Positions 6,795-6,891 of a DNA stretch of 6,891 bases are shown one piece after another (the stretch's first letter is position 1; each line of letters begins with the position of its first letter). Made by a program: the position numbers and the translations under genes. The stretch is from an uncultured Ruminobacter sp. (lineage in GTDB: Bacteria > Pseudomonadota > Gammaproteobacteria > Enterobacterales > Succinivibrionaceae): contig CAAFXL010000287.1 of the NCBI GenBank assembly GCA_900767005.1, forward strand, positions 1-6,891, in the 5' to 3' direction. The notes under the pieces were generated by a model that was not told where the DNA came from, searched no databases, and worked only from the letters and a program-made list of their open reading frames with translations.

Positions 6795-6891
6795 TAAACT
6801 ATAGCAAAAACCTTATAGCAGTTACGCACGAAAATATAGGAGTTTAATACCATGTCCCCATCCTAATGTCGTGTTCGTATTATAGTGCCTA

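Larger units (their letters stand above)
6703..6846. repeat. Cluster of AGTTTA/TAAACT hexamers, including a perfect 6-2-6 palindrome
   Basis: The hexamer occurs six times in the upstream region, in both orientations: TAAACT at 6703-6708 and 6795-6800, and AGTTTA at 6721-6726, 6770-6775, 6787-6792 and 6841-6846. The copies at 6787-6800 form the perfect palindrome AGTTTA-AA-TAAACT. Those at 6703-6726 form an inverted pair with a 12-nt gap. The 11-mer TTAAACTATAA (6702-6712) is repeated inverted at 6766-6776. This could be an operator for a dimeric regulator, but low complexity is the competing explanation. Confidence 0.4.
6650..6891. other. Upstream intergenic region with two compositional blocks, no convincing gene
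   Basis: These 242 nt precede the operon and run to the window edge. Bases 6661-6800 contain 17 G or C in 140 (12%), which suits a promoter region. Bases 6818-6891 contain 30 in 74 (about 41%) and look like a different kind of sequence. The second block carries a perfect TATAAT on the minus strand (6884-6879), whose -35 would lie beyond the window, and a 14-nt-period repeat of ATGTC (6852-6856, 6866-6870). No tRNA, rRNA or strong terminator hairpin was seen. Only very short ORFs are present. Confidence 0.6.

Noticed and set aside
6773..6853. A minus-strand 26-codon ORF with an AGGA-like site before its ATG, as a possible precursor peptide
   Set aside because: It has no double-Gly leader or core-like Cys/Ser/Thr pattern, and runs into the very AT-rich promoter region. 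It is indistinguishable from chance.
6837..6891. A plus-strand AGGAG followed by ATGTCCCCATCC-TAA and a second ATG at 6866 open to the edge
   Set aside because: The first frame is only four codons. The second has no ribosome site and just eight complete codons before the edge, so no coding claim can be supported.
1..6891. CRISPR array, tRNA, rRNA, transposase or integrase genes
   Set aside because: No regularly spaced repeats, no RNA gene signatures and no recombinase motifs were found; nearly all the sequence is accounted for by the exporter operon.

Overview
The window is AT-rich DNA (about one third G+C by eye) holding one compact minus-strand operon, read from the right end to the left. 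In transcription order it contains an ECF-type RNA polymerase sigma factor (6649-6131), an HlyD-like membrane fusion protein (6100-4838), an ABC exporter with a fused C39 leader peptidase (4834-2669), a second ABC exporter with a long non-catalytic N-terminal extension (2679-46), and the first 13 codons of another gene that leaves the window at the left edge (41-1). Spacings are 30 nt, 3 nt, an 11-nt overlap and 4 nt, so the genes are very probably co-transcribed and partly translationally coupled.

The three transport genes together form the NHLM-type bacteriocin/RiPP export set. This system exports peptides that carry a nitrile-hydratase-like (NHLP) or Nif11-like leader. The recognition comes from the C39 exporter, whose peptidase region strongly resembles the NHLM peptidase/ATP-binding family, from the pairing with a second ABC protein that has the family's unusual N-terminal half, and from an HlyD of the matching type. 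The expected route is: the C39 domain cuts the leader after a double-Gly-type site, the ABC proteins move the core peptide across the inner membrane, and HlyD spans the periplasm. The cut-off gene starts with a basic-hydrophobic segment typical of an exported protein. It could be an outer-membrane partner, but this is inference.

No precursor peptide, lanthionine synthetase, YcaO, radical SAM or other tailoring gene is visible, so the cargo must be encoded elsewhere. The leading sigma factor has no anti-sigma gene inside the window. That makes its control, and whether it drives this operon or remote precursor genes, the most open question.

The right 242 nt (6650-6891) contain no convincing gene. 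They split into a very AT-rich block (12% G+C over 6661-6800) with repeated AGTTTA/TAAACT motifs and candidate promoters, and a distinctly richer block (about 41% G+C over 6818-6891) that may be the edge of a neighbouring element or gene.

The HlyD adaptor and low G+C content suggest a Gram-negative, low-G+C bacterium. I cannot place it in a genus from the sequence alone.
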